A stretch of DNA of 64,000 nt, from contig NZ_WKJK01000004.1 of assembly GCF_009674535.1 (NCBI RefSeq), forward strand, positions 310,001 through 374,000, written 5' to 3'. The position numbers were made by a program, and so were the translations under genes. The notes below the pieces were generated by a model, which was not told the DNA's origin, ran no database searches, and saw only the letters and a program-made list of their open reading frames with translations. Within the stretch, counting starts at the first letter, position 1. The number at the start of each line of letters is the position of its first letter. Source of the stretch: Duganella guangzhouensis. Its GTDB lineage: Bacteria > Pseudomonadota > Gammaproteobacteria > Burkholderiales > Burkholderiaceae_D. Positions 36,871 to 47,688 of the stretch are shown here, piece by piece.

Positions 36871-37704
36871 CTATTTGAGACGGTCATCCGGCAGCACATC
36901 GACCGCGATCTTGCCGACCTCGATGCGCGAAGGCTGGGTCGGGTCCCACGGCGCCAGCCCGGCGCGGGCGGTTTGCACCACCGCGCCCAGTCCCTGCGCG
37001 GTCGGCACCATGCGCTTGACCATGTCGTTGGTGCCGCCGCGCGCGTTGGCGCCCCAGGTGTTGGACAGGATGGCGCCGGTGGCGTTGAAGCTCATGCCTT
37101 GCCAGCCGTTATCGCCTGGCCACAGGCGGCGGTAGGCGTCGCTGTTCTTGCCGACGTCGTTGAGCGTGTATTGCGCCACCGCCAGCGTGTCGGTCGGCAG
37201 CGGTGGCACAAAGCCGACCAGGCCTTTGACGCTGACGTTTTTCAGCGTGTTGATGACGGCGCCGGCAACATCGGTGGCCGGCGCTTCGTTGCCGAGATTG
37301 CTGGCCAACTGGTTGTAGTTGTCGAGATATGCCTTGCCTTCGTTGTCGCGCCACAGTGGGTCGGTGCCGTTTTCCAGCGTGGTGGCGTTTTTGTCGGTGT
37401 CCTTGATTTGCAGGCCGCTGCGGTCGTTCAGCAGCCGTACCGCGATCTCCTTGCCGATGGCGTCGGCAGATTTCTGATTGGGTGCGTTGATGCTGTCGAA
37501 GTCGCCGCCGCCTGGATACCACACGGTGCGTTCCCATGCCGCGTAGCGCGCCGCCATGGTGGCGGTGCTTTGCACGTCGCTCAGCTTGCCCAGCGCGACG
37601 ATGGCCAGGAACAGAGGGATCAGCACGAACATCGCGCCGACCAGGAATTCGACCATGGCTTGGCCGCGCGGCGGGTGCCCGCGTTGTATGAGCCGCGCCT
37701 TCAT
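36871..37704 (-). CDS. TadE-like pseudopilin
   Basis: A 277-residue protein with the TadE-type start (RGQAMVEFLVGAMFVLIPLF), one N-terminal helix and a large periplasmic domain. ATG at 37704 is chosen because it overlaps the TGA of the upstream TadG-like gene (ATGA) and has the usual MKARL start. In Tad systems TadE and TadF are processed pseudopilins needed for assembly. The next gene starts 19 bp later. Confidence 0.82.
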   Translation of the reverse strand: MKARLIQRGHPPRGQAMVEFLVGAMFVLIPLFLAIVALGKLSDVQSTATMAARYAAWERTVWYPGGGDFDSINAPNQKSADAIGKEIAVRLLNDRSGLQIKDTDKNATTLENGTDPLWRDNEGKAYLDNYNQLASNLGNEAPATDVAGAVINTLKNVSVKGLVGFVPPLPTDTLAVAQYTLNDVGKNSDAYRRLWPGDNGWQGMSFNATGAILSNTWGANARGGTNDMVKRMVPTAQGLGAVVQTARAGLAPWDPTQPSRIEVGKIAVDVLPDDRLK

Positions 37705-39209
37705 TGCGCCGCCCATGATGCCGCGCGGTCGGCGTTGCTGCGGTCGCTGAGGCGCGCCTGCCAGTACGGGCTGAACAGGTTCATCATCTCGGTCTTGCCA
37801 TCGCTGCGATGCCAGCCGCTGCGGGTGAACATGCTGCCGTCGTCCTTGGCGCGGTAGAAATACGATTGGGCGCCGGCCAGCGCGCGCAGGGTGTCGCCCT
37901 GCATGCCGTCGGTCAGATGGATGCGGGTGGCGTCCGGCAGGATCTTGGCGGCGGTGCGGATCTTGTCGCCGGTGTGCTCGGCTTCCAGCGTGACCGACCA
38001 GGCGGCGCCGTTCAGTTCCGGGGTCTGGTCCTTGGGTTTGTTGCCGCTGGCGTTGGACACATCGCGGTAGTAGTCTTGCAGGCCGCCGGCGCTGTCCAGC
38101 GTCGTGCCAGGCCCCTCGATATAGCGTATCCAGCCAGACGGCAGCGCGATGGCGCCGCCGTAAAGTTTGCTGATGGTCGGATTATTCTTGTAGCCGGTGG
38201 AGGTGTTGTAGCCGCCATCTTCGCCGGCCACCGCGCCACCCGAGCCGCCGATAAAGTTATTGTCGAACAGCGGTGAAGTCTCGGTGGTATAGCAGATGCC
38301 GGTCCAGCATGGATACCAGAAGGTACAGCTCTGCGAGCCTGCGCCGACGGTGGCGTCCATCGACAGCCAGCGTTTCTTGTTGGTGCTGAGCAGGCTGCTG
38401 CCGGCGTGGGTGAACATAAACCAAGTGTTGGAGCTCACATAGTTGGGCAGCAGCCGGCATAGGGTGACTTCGGTATTGCGCCATTGCGGCGTGGGCACCG
38501 AGCCGCGGAAGCGGGTGAACAGGTCGGTCGACTTATCGCTGACCACGGCGTCGCCAAAGCGGTCGGACTCGGCCGACGTGCCATTGGCGCGCAGGCGCTG
38601 GGTCGAGTCGTTCCAGGCTTTGACTTGCACCGTGGTACGGCCGACGAAGAACGCCGCTTTGGTCAGCTGCGCGTCCGGATCATTGCGCTTGATGGTTTCA
38701 TCGGCCACCTGCGCCATGTTGAGCGCGGTGGCGACGTGATGTGCCTCCTGCGCCGTTTCATAGCCTTTGATCAGCAGATCCAGCCCCTTGACAGCGGGGC
38801 CGGCAACGGCGGAAAAGGCCGCATTCACCGATTCGATCGGCAGCGATTTGCCGGTGTCCCATAGCGGCTTGTCGACCGGGAGCAGGGCCTCCACCGTCAG
38901 CAGCGCTCCGCCCATGCGGTCATGGGTATCGGCGGCGTCTTCGAGGTAGGACTTGAGGCTGGCGAGTTGAACGACAGCAACCTGATTCGCGATCATGGCG
39001 CGGTTGGTGTAGGCCGAGAAATTGTGATCGCGCGCCTGCAGCACGCCGGCGCTGTAGGCGCCGGCGTCTGCCGCGTTTTGCAAGCGGGTCTTGGTGTTGG
39101 CCAGCATGCCGCTATTGAATAGCAGCAATGCCACCAGGCCGGTGGCCACACCGAATGCCAGCGTGAATACCATGGCCTGGCCGCGCTGTCTGGATAAGGT
39201 CGCTCGCAT
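37701..39209 (-). CDS. TadG-like Tad-domain protein
   Basis: A 502-residue protein beginning RQRGQAMVFTLAFGVATGLV, the N-terminal helix of the Tad domain (PF13400 type), then LQNAADAGAYSAGVLQARDH. A long periplasmic part follows with several Cys (SQSCTFWYPCWTGICY). TadG proteins are inner-membrane-anchored components of Flp pilus machines. It is the first gene after the hairpin that follows flp. Confidence 0.82.
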   Translation of the reverse strand: MRATLSRQRGQAMVFTLAFGVATGLVALLLFNSGMLANTKTRLQNAADAGAYSAGVLQARDHNFSAYTNRAMIANQVAVVQLASLKSYLEDAADTHDRMGGALLTVEALLPVDKPLWDTGKSLPIESVNAAFSAVAGPAVKGLDLLIKGYETAQEAHHVATALNMAQVADETIKRNDPDAQLTKAAFFVGRTTVQVKAWNDSTQRLRANGTSAESDRFGDAVVSDKSTDLFTRFRGSVPTPQWRNTEVTLCRLLPNYVSSNTWFMFTHAGSSLLSTNKKRWLSMDATVGAGSQSCTFWYPCWTGICYTTETSPLFDNNFIGGSGGAVAGEDGGYNTSTGYKNNPTISKLYGGAIALPSGWIRYIEGPGTTLDSAGGLQDYYRDVSNASGNKPKDQTPELNGAAWSVTLEAEHTGDKIRTAAKILPDATRIHLTDGMQGDTLRALAGAQSYFYRAKDDGSMFTRSGWHRSDGKTEMMNLFSPYWQARLSDRSNADRAASWAAQ

Positions 39210-39285
39210 GACGTGTTTTAGACGCAGAGAATGACGGTGGATTATTCACACCAGTCAGAATTAATAAACGGATTAATTAATTAAA

Positions 39286-39308
39286 GCCGGGAAAAATATA
39301 TTCCCGGC
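39286..39308 (-). terminator. Hairpin between flp pilin gene and tadG: attenuator/terminator
   Basis: Inverted repeat GCCGGGAA (39286-39293) and TTCCCGGC (39301-39308) with a 7-nt AT loop. On the minus strand it is followed by TTTAATTAATTAAT. It lies just after the flp stop and before the rest of the operon, so partial termination would make more major pilin than machinery. Confidence 0.7.
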
Positions 39309-39327
39309 AATAAGAGATAGGGCGCAT

Positions 39328-39585
39328 TTATTTAGCGTCGTTGTCCTTGTTATATTCGGACATACCCTTCTGGGTGTTGGCACGGCTGGCGGCGGTGGTG
39401 GCGGTGTCGCCAGCCGCGCTGATCTGTGCGGCGGATTGCTTACCTGCTACCTCATTGGCCAGGCCCGAGGTCTGGTTACGGATGGTTTGGCCAAAGACCG
39501 AGTACACGCCGATGGCGGCGACGGCAATCATGGCCACGATGATGACGTATTCCATCATCCCTTGGCCGCGTTTTAATTTACGCAT
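39328..39585 (-). CDS. flp: Major Flp/type IVb pilin
   Basis: An 85-residue prepilin starting MRKLKRGQGMMEYVIIVAMI. It has the short basic leader, cleavage at GQG/MMEY and one hydrophobic helix of Flp pilins. The C-terminal half is Ala/Ser/Thr-rich with no Cys. A strong ribosome site AAGGGGGATT sits 5 bases before the ATG. It leads the tad operon and is followed by an attenuator hairpin. No TadV prepilin peptidase is encoded in the window. Confidence 0.93.
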   Translation of the reverse strand: MRKLKRGQGMMEYVIIVAMIAVAAIGVYSVFGQTIRNQTSGLANEVAGKQSAAQISAAGDTATTAASRANTQKGMSEYNKDNDAK

Positions 39586-40149
39586 GGATAATCCCCCTTA
39601 TGTGGTGGTGAATAAACGAAAAGATATTAATAAAGCATGCAAATAATATAATTTCGATTTTGGGGGTGTCAACCGTGCGTTCGCTCACCGCTATCGTGCG
39701 CCGAAGGCGAGAATATTTATGGTATTGGGAAATTTTCTAATAGGATAATGTTTTATATTATAAGAAATGGTATTTGGAAATTATTGCAGGTGATAATTGG
39801 TGACTTTTTAACAATCTTCCTAGTGTGAACTTGGATTCAGATTGCAAGTAGGAAATTTGATCGAGGGTGCGTCAGCGCGCTTTTCGCCAGCGTTTTCAAG
39901 CTTTGGAAACGCCATGAAATCACTGCTTTTTATTGGTTGTTTTTGTACGTCACATGTTGCGCATTTACGTCATTTTTGATGGAAATTTCCAATAGGACAG
40001 ATCTTTGTTCGGAAAACATCGGTATTTTCCAAGCAAATGCAGTGCAGCATTTTTTGCCAGTGACGCTCCCCGGACCCGCTGCTATGATTTGCCGCTTATC
40101 TGCTGCAATTTTGTCTTGTCAGCATTTTTCCCCGCTCTTCTTTTGAAAG
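39586..40149. other. AT-rich divergent intergenic region (flp / M3 peptidase)
   Basis: 564 bp of low-GC sequence between the divergent flp and M3 peptidase genes. It must hold the promoters of both. Only short A/T runs that could be -10 elements are visible; I find no convincing sigma-54 or operator motif. A 69-codon plus-strand frame at 39937-40146 has no coding features and is not called. Confidence 0.5.
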
Positions 40150-42288
40150 ATGACTATGTCCCGTCCACAAATGCTTCTTGTCGCGGCCGCGCTTGGCCTG
40201 GCGTTCTCGCAAACCGTGCTGGCCGCAGCTCCGGCTGCGTCGCTGGCCGGCAATCCGCTGGCCACCGCCAGCACGCTGCCGTTCCACTATCCGGCGTTCG
40301 ACAAGATCAAGGACGAGCATTTCATCCCGGCCTTCAACGCAGGCATGCGCATCCAGCTGAAGGAAGTCAGCGCGATCGCCAACAACAAAGCGGCGCCGAG
40401 CTTCGACAACACCATCGTGGCGATGGAAAAATCCGGTGAGCTGCTGACCCGCGTGCAAACCATCTTCGGCAATCTGCAAGGCGCCAACACCAACGACAAG
40501 CTGGACGCCATCGACAGCGAAATGTCGCCCAAGCTGGCCGCGCACGCCGATGCCATCTACCTGAATCCAAAGCTGTGGGCGCGCGTCAAAGCGCTGTACG
40601 AAAAGCGCGATGCGTTGAAACTCGACGCCGAATCCAAGCACCTGCTGGAGCGCTACCACACCGACTTCGTGCGCGCCGGCGCCAATCTGTCGGCGGCCGA
40701 CAAGGACAAGCTGAAAGCCATCAACGCCAACATCGCCAAGCTGCAAACCCTGTTTACCCAGAACGTGCTGAAGGAAACCAACGCCTCCGGCCTGGTGGTG
40801 GATACGCGTGAAGAACTGGCCGGCATGAGCGCCGCCGCCATCGACGCCGCTGCCACCGCAGCCAAGGCCAAGGGCCTGGACGGCAAATTCTTCGTCGCCG
40901 TGGTCAACACCTCGGGCCAGCCGCCGCTGGCCGAACTGACCAACCGCACCACCCGCGAAAAGCTGATGGCGCTGTCGCTGGCGCGCGGCAGCCATGGCGG
41001 TGAATTCGACAACCGCGAGGTGGTGCTGAAGATCGCCAAGGCGCGCGCCGAGAAAGCCACGCTGCTGGGCTACGCCAACTTCGCCGCCTACTCGCTGGAA
41101 GACCAGACCGCGCACGACACCGCGTCGGTCAACAAGCTGCTGGGCGAACTGGCCAAGCCGGCCGTCAACAACGCCAAGAAGGAAGCGGCCGACCTGCAAG
41201 CGGTGGTCGATGCTGAAAAAGGCGGCTTCAAGATCGACGCGTCGGACTGGGCCTATTACACCGACAAGGTGCGCGCGCAGCGCTTCGCCTTCGACGAGAA
41301 CCAGTTGAAGCCATACTTTGAGCTGGACAATGTGCTGATCAACGGCGTGTTCTTCGCCGCTAACAAGGAATACGGCCTGACCTTCAAGGAGCGCAAGGAT
41401 CTGCCGGTGTACAACCCGGACGTGCGCGTGTTCGATGTGTTCGACGCCGACGGCTCGCAGCTGGCGATCTTCATCGCCGACATGTATGCCCGCCCGAACA
41501 AGCAAGGCGGCGCGTGGATGAACGAGTACATCTCGCAATCGTCGCTGCTGGGCACCCACTCGGTGGTGGCGAATCACCTCAACATTCCGAAGCCGCCGGC
41601 CGGCGAGCCGACGCTGCTGACCTACGATGAAGTGAAGACCGCCTTCCACGAATTCGGTCACGCGCTGCATGGCATGTTCTCCAACGTGAAGTATCCGCGC
41701 TTCTCCGGCACCAGCGTGCCGCGCGACTTCGTCGAGTATCCATCGCAGGTCAACGAGATGTGGGCGGTGTGGCCGGAAGTGCTGGCCAACTACGCCAAGC
41801 ATTACAAGACCGGCGCGCCGATGCCGAAGGAATTGCTGGACAAGGTGATCGCATCGAAAAAATTCAACCAGGGCTTCCTGACCACCGAGTATCTGTCGGC
41901 ATCGCTGCTGGATCAGCGCTGGCACCAACTGACCCCGGCGCAGATTCCAACCGACGTGCTGGCGTTTGAGGCGCAGTCGCTGAAAGACATGGGCGTGGAC
42001 TTCGCGCCGGTGCCGCCGCGCTACCGCACCACCTACTTCTCGCACAGCTTCTCGGGCGGTTATTCGGCCGGCTACTACGCCTATCTGTGGTCGGAGAAGC
42101 TGGATGCCGACACTGTCGAATGGTTCAAGGAAAACGGCGGTCTGCTGCGCAAGAACGGCGACTGGTTCCGCGCCAAGCTGCTGTCGCGCGGCGGCACCGA
42201 CGATGCAATGAATTTGTTCCGCAACTTCCGTGGCCGCGATCCGGTGATCGAGCCGCTGCTGGAGCGTCGTGGTCTGACTGGTAAATAA
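40150..42288 (+). CDS. Exported M3-family metallopeptidase (Dcp/OpdA-like), copy 1
   Basis: A 712-residue zinc peptidase with a signal peptide (MLLVAAALGLAFSQTVLAAA), a helical prolyl-rich lead, and the active site HEFGHALHGMFS in the M3 pattern, with the second glutamate in the following EYPSQVNEMW helix. M3A enzymes cut oligopeptides; dipeptidyl carboxypeptidase Dcp is the closest known type. ATG at 40150, with an in-frame ATG at 40156. The next gene is a close homologue 17 bp downstream, so the two form an operon. Confidence 0.92.
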   Translation: MTMSRPQMLLVAAALGLAFSQTVLAAAPAASLAGNPLATASTLPFHYPAFDKIKDEHFIPAFNAGMRIQLKEVSAIANNKAAPSFDNTIVAMEKSGELLTRVQTIFGNLQGANTNDKLDAIDSEMSPKLAAHADAIYLNPKLWARVKALYEKRDALKLDAESKHLLERYHTDFVRAGANLSAADKDKLKAINANIAKLQTLFTQNVLKETNASGLVVDTREELAGMSAAAIDAAATAAKAKGLDGKFFVAVVNTSGQPPLAELTNRTTREKLMALSLARGSHGGEFDNREVVLKIAKARAEKATLLGYANFAAYSLEDQTAHDTASVNKLLGELAKPAVNNAKKEAADLQAVVDAEKGGFKIDASDWAYYTDKVRAQRFAFDENQLKPYFELDNVLINGVFFAANKEYGLTFKERKDLPVYNPDVRVFDVFDADGSQLAIFIADMYARPNKQGGAWMNEYISQSSLLGTHSVVANHLNIPKPPAGEPTLLTYDEVKTAFHEFGHALHGMFSNVKYPRFSGTSVPRDFVEYPSQVNEMWAVWPEVLANYAKHYKTGAPMPKELLDKVIASKKFNQGFLTTEYLSASLLDQRWHQLTPAQIPTDVLAFEAQSLKDMGVDFAPVPPRYRTTYFSHSFSGGYSAGYYAYLWSEKLDADTVEWFKENGGLLRKNGDWFRAKLLSRGGTDDAMNLFRNFRGRDPVIEPLLERRGLTGK

Positions 42289-42305
42289 TCGAAAAGGGAT
42301 ATTGA

Positions 42306-44432
42306 ATGAATCGCACCAACGTCATCATCGCCGCCAGCGTGGCGGCTGTTTTCAGCATCGCCCATGCGGAACCGGCATCGCTGCTGCCGGCCTCGAATCC
42401 GTTCGCCAAGCCGAGCACCCTGCCGTTCAACTATCCGGCCTTCGACAAGATCAAGAACGAAGACTATGCGCCGGCGTTCGATGAAGGCATGCGCCAGCAG
42501 GCCGTCGAGATCGAGGCCATCGCCAACAATAAGGCCGCGCCGACCTTCGACAACACCATCGTCGCGATGGAGAAGTCGGGCCAGCTGCTGTCGCGCGTGT
42601 CCAGCGTGTTCGGCAATCTGTCGGGCGCCAACACCAACGACACCTTCAAGGCGCTGGAGCGCGAGCTGTCGCCGAAACAGGCGGCGCACAACGATGCGAT
42701 TCGCCTGAACAGCAAGCTGTATGCGCGCATCAAGGCGCTGTACGACAAGCGTGACAAGCTGCATCTGGATACGGAGTCCAAATACCTGCTGGAGCGCTAT
42801 CACACCGACTTCGTGCGCGCTGGCGCGCAGCTGTCGGACGCCGACAAGCAAAAGCTGAAAGCCATGAACGCCGAACTGGCCAAGCTGCAAACCACCTTCG
42901 CGCAGAACGTGCTGGAAGAAGCCAACGCTTCGGCGCTGGTGGTGGACACGCGTGAAGAACTGGCCGGCCTGTCGGACAAGGCGATCGCCGTTGCGGCAGC
43001 CGCCGCTAAGGCCAAGGGCATGGATGGCAAATTCCTGATCCCGGTGGTGAACACCACCGGCCAGGCCAGCCTGTCCGATCTGACCAACCGCGCGGTGCGC
43101 GAGAAGCTGATGGCGCTGTCGCTGGCGCGCGGCAGCCATGGCGGCAAGTTCGATAACACGCAAGTGGTGCTGCAGCTGGCCAAGCTGCGCGCCGAGAAGG
43201 CCGCGCTGCTGGGCTATCCTAATTTCGCCGCCTATTCGCTGGAAGACCAGACCGCGCATGATCCGGAAGCCGTCAACAAGATGCTGTCCGAATTCGCCCG
43301 TCCTGCCGTCGCCAACGCGAAGAAGGAAGGCGCTGAAATCCAGGCCGTGATCGACAAGGAAAACGGCGGCTTCCAGCTGGCCGCGCAGGACTGGTCGTTC
43401 TACAGCGACAAGGTGCGCGCCGAGCGCTTCAACTTCGACCAGAACCAGCTGCGTCCTTACTTCGAGCTGAATAACGTGCTGACCAACGGCGTGTTCTACG
43501 CGGCGAACAAGGTGTACGGCCTGTCGTTCAAGGAGCGCAAGGATCTGCCGGTGTACAACCCGGACGTGCGCGTGTTCGACGTGTTCGATGAAAACGGCAA
43601 GCAACTGGCCATCTTCATCGCCGACTTCTACGCCCGCTCCAACAAGCGTGGCGGCGCGTGGATGAATGCCTATGTGTCGCAATCGTCGCTGATGGGCACC
43701 CATCCGGTGGTGGCGAATCACCTCAACATTCCGAAGCCGAACGATGGCGAGCCGACGCTGCTGACCTACGACGAACTGCGCACCATGTTCCACGAATTCG
43801 GTCACGCGCTGCACGGCATGTTCTCCAACGTGAAGTACCCACGCTTCTCCGGCACCCGCGTGCCGCGCGATTTCGTCGAATTCCCGTCGCAGGTCAACGA
43901 AATGTGGTCGGTGTGGCCTGAGGTGTTGTCGAACTACGCCAAGCACTATCAGACCGGCGCGCCGATGCCGAAGGAACTGCTGGACAAGGTGATCGCGTCG
44001 AAGAAATTCAACGAAGGCTTCCGTACCACCGAGTATCTGGCGGCGTCGATCCTGGACCAGAAATGGCACCAGTTGGGCGTATCGCAGATGCCATCGGATG
44101 TGCTGAGCTTTGAAGCGGCGTCGCTGAAGGCGGCCGGTGTTGACTATGCGCCGGTGCCACCGCGCTACCGCACCACCTACTTCTCGCACGTGTTCGCGGG
44201 CGGCTACTCGGCCGGCTACTACGGCTACCTGTGGTCGGAGAAGCTGGATGCCGACACCGTGGAATGGTTCACCGAAAACGGCGGCATGCTGCGCAAGAAC
44301 GGCGACTACTTCCGCAAGATGCTGCTGTCCAAAGGCGGCACCATGGACGCGATGCAAATGTACCGCAACTTCCGTGGCCGCGACGCCAAGATCGAACCGC
44401 TGCTGGAACGCCGTGGTTTGACCGAGAAGTAA
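42306..44432 (+). CDS. Exported M3-family metallopeptidase (Dcp/OpdA-like), copy 2
   Basis: A 708-residue protein highly similar along its whole length to the preceding enzyme. It has its own signal peptide (TNVIIAASVAAVFSIAHAEP), the HEFGHALHGMFS zinc site and EFPSQVNEMW. Differences are spread evenly, as in a tandem duplication followed by divergence. It probably shares the promoter of copy 1 and ends at a strong hairpin. Confidence 0.92.
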   Translation: MNRTNVIIAASVAAVFSIAHAEPASLLPASNPFAKPSTLPFNYPAFDKIKNEDYAPAFDEGMRQQAVEIEAIANNKAAPTFDNTIVAMEKSGQLLSRVSSVFGNLSGANTNDTFKALERELSPKQAAHNDAIRLNSKLYARIKALYDKRDKLHLDTESKYLLERYHTDFVRAGAQLSDADKQKLKAMNAELAKLQTTFAQNVLEEANASALVVDTREELAGLSDKAIAVAAAAAKAKGMDGKFLIPVVNTTGQASLSDLTNRAVREKLMALSLARGSHGGKFDNTQVVLQLAKLRAEKAALLGYPNFAAYSLEDQTAHDPEAVNKMLSEFARPAVANAKKEGAEIQAVIDKENGGFQLAAQDWSFYSDKVRAERFNFDQNQLRPYFELNNVLTNGVFYAANKVYGLSFKERKDLPVYNPDVRVFDVFDENGKQLAIFIADFYARSNKRGGAWMNAYVSQSSLMGTHPVVANHLNIPKPNDGEPTLLTYDELRTMFHEFGHALHGMFSNVKYPRFSGTRVPRDFVEFPSQVNEMWSVWPEVLSNYAKHYQTGAPMPKELLDKVIASKKFNEGFRTTEYLAASILDQKWHQLGVSQMPSDVLSFEAASLKAAGVDYAPVPPRYRTTYFSHVFAGGYSAGYYGYLWSEKLDADTVEWFTENGGMLRKNGDYFRKMLLSKGGTMDAMQMYRNFRGRDAKIEPLLERRGLTEK

Positions 44433-44440
44433 TCAAGCAA

Positions 44441-44460
44441 GCGGGGCCAGCTGGCCCCGC
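44441..44460 (+). terminator. Palindrome after the M3 peptidase pair
   Basis: A perfect 20-bp palindrome (GCGGGGCCAG and its complement), 9 bp after the second M3 stop, followed by ATTTGCGTTT. It is probably a terminator with a weak U tract. Confidence 0.6.
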
Positions 44461-44599
44461 ATTTGCGTTTAGTCATCGTTATGCCGGTTCCTTACGTGGG
44501 CGAGTTCACGCTGGTGTTGATCTGGCGCAGATGGCTGAATCGCGTTTCAAGCGCTTTGCGAGTAAGATAAGTCTGCACCCGCAAACATTGAGGACGATC

Positions 44600-44875
44600 A
44601 TGGACAGTAACCTGAAAGCATCACTCAAAACGCTGCACGAACGTCTGGCTCAGGCCGGGCCGGTGGATGAGGAGTTGCTGGAGCTGCTGCAACAGTTGAA
44701 CGGCGATATCACCACGCTGCTGGAACGTGGCGCGGCGCCGGAGCCGGGCGACACCAGCACCTACGGCCTGGCCGAGCGTACCCAGGAATTGTCGGCCAAG
44801 TTCGCCGTCAAGCATCCGCAACTGGAGCCGGCGCTGCGCGAACTGGGTACGATATTGTCGAATATCGGGGTCTGA
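44600..44875 (+). CDS. DUF4404 family protein
   Basis: A 91-residue helical protein, MDSNLKASLKTLHERLAQAG, with VDEELLELLQQLNGDI, then GLAERTQELSAKFAVKHPQL and a short end. The length and pattern match DUF4404. Cytoplasmic, function unknown. ATG at 44600 follows GAGGACG. Confidence 0.82.
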   Translation: MDSNLKASLKTLHERLAQAGPVDEELLELLQQLNGDITTLLERGAAPEPGDTSTYGLAERTQELSAKFAVKHPQLEPALRELGTILSNIGV

Positions 44876-44885
44876 AAATAAGAAA

Positions 44886-44908
44886 CCCGGGGAAGCCAGG
44901 TCCCCGGG
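44886..44908. repeat. Inverted repeat after the DUF4404 gene
   Basis: CCCGGGGA (44886-44893) and TCCCCGGG (44901-44908) with a 7-nt loop. The plus side has no T-run; the minus side is U-rich. It may be a terminator acting on antisense transcripts or a weak one for DUF4404. Confidence 0.4.
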
Positions 44909-45089
44909 CGGCCAGCGTTACTCAAACACCGGCATTTGCAGCGCAATGTGCCGCCGCTCCTACGTTATAGCAAAGTCCTGGCCCATTTCAATGTGAGACT
45001 GACATCATTTCTCACAAGTGATTGAAAAGTAAAAGAATTTTCCGCACACGATGAGCGGAGCGCCAGCATTTCCGGTACAATACCGCCCC

Positions 45090-47483
<2,394 letters not shown>

Positions 47484-47517
47484 GCACCAAGTAAGCATCA
47501 CACATGCAACACAACAA

Positions 47518-47547
47518 GGCAGATACCACGGTATCTGCCTTTTTTTT
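47518..47547 (+). terminator. Rho-independent terminator of ygiQ
   Basis: GGCAGATACC (47518-47527) pairs with GGTATCTGCC (47530-47539), then T8. Confidence 0.93.
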
Positions 47548-47688
47548 ATCTGTGCCATGGAGAAATGTTGTTAAATTGGAGTATCCGCTTAATAACGTGG
47601 ATAATGCAGTCCTGCTCGTCCCATCTAGGACTGTCACGGCGGGCTACACTGCCGGACACCGCAGAACCACTCTGTGAACTGGAAGATC

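Noticed and set aside
39937..40146. 69-codon plus-strand frame upstream of the first M3 peptidase gene
   Set aside because: No ribosome site, no motif, and it lies in the AT-rich promoter region.
40150..44432. Long direct repeat suggesting a composite mobile element
   Set aside because: The repeat is the pair of homologous M3 genes; no transposase or terminal repeats are visible.
44876..45089. Small gene or regulatory RNA between DUF4404 and ygiQ
   Set aside because: Only a single inverted repeat is seen; no conserved riboswitch pattern or start with ribosome site.
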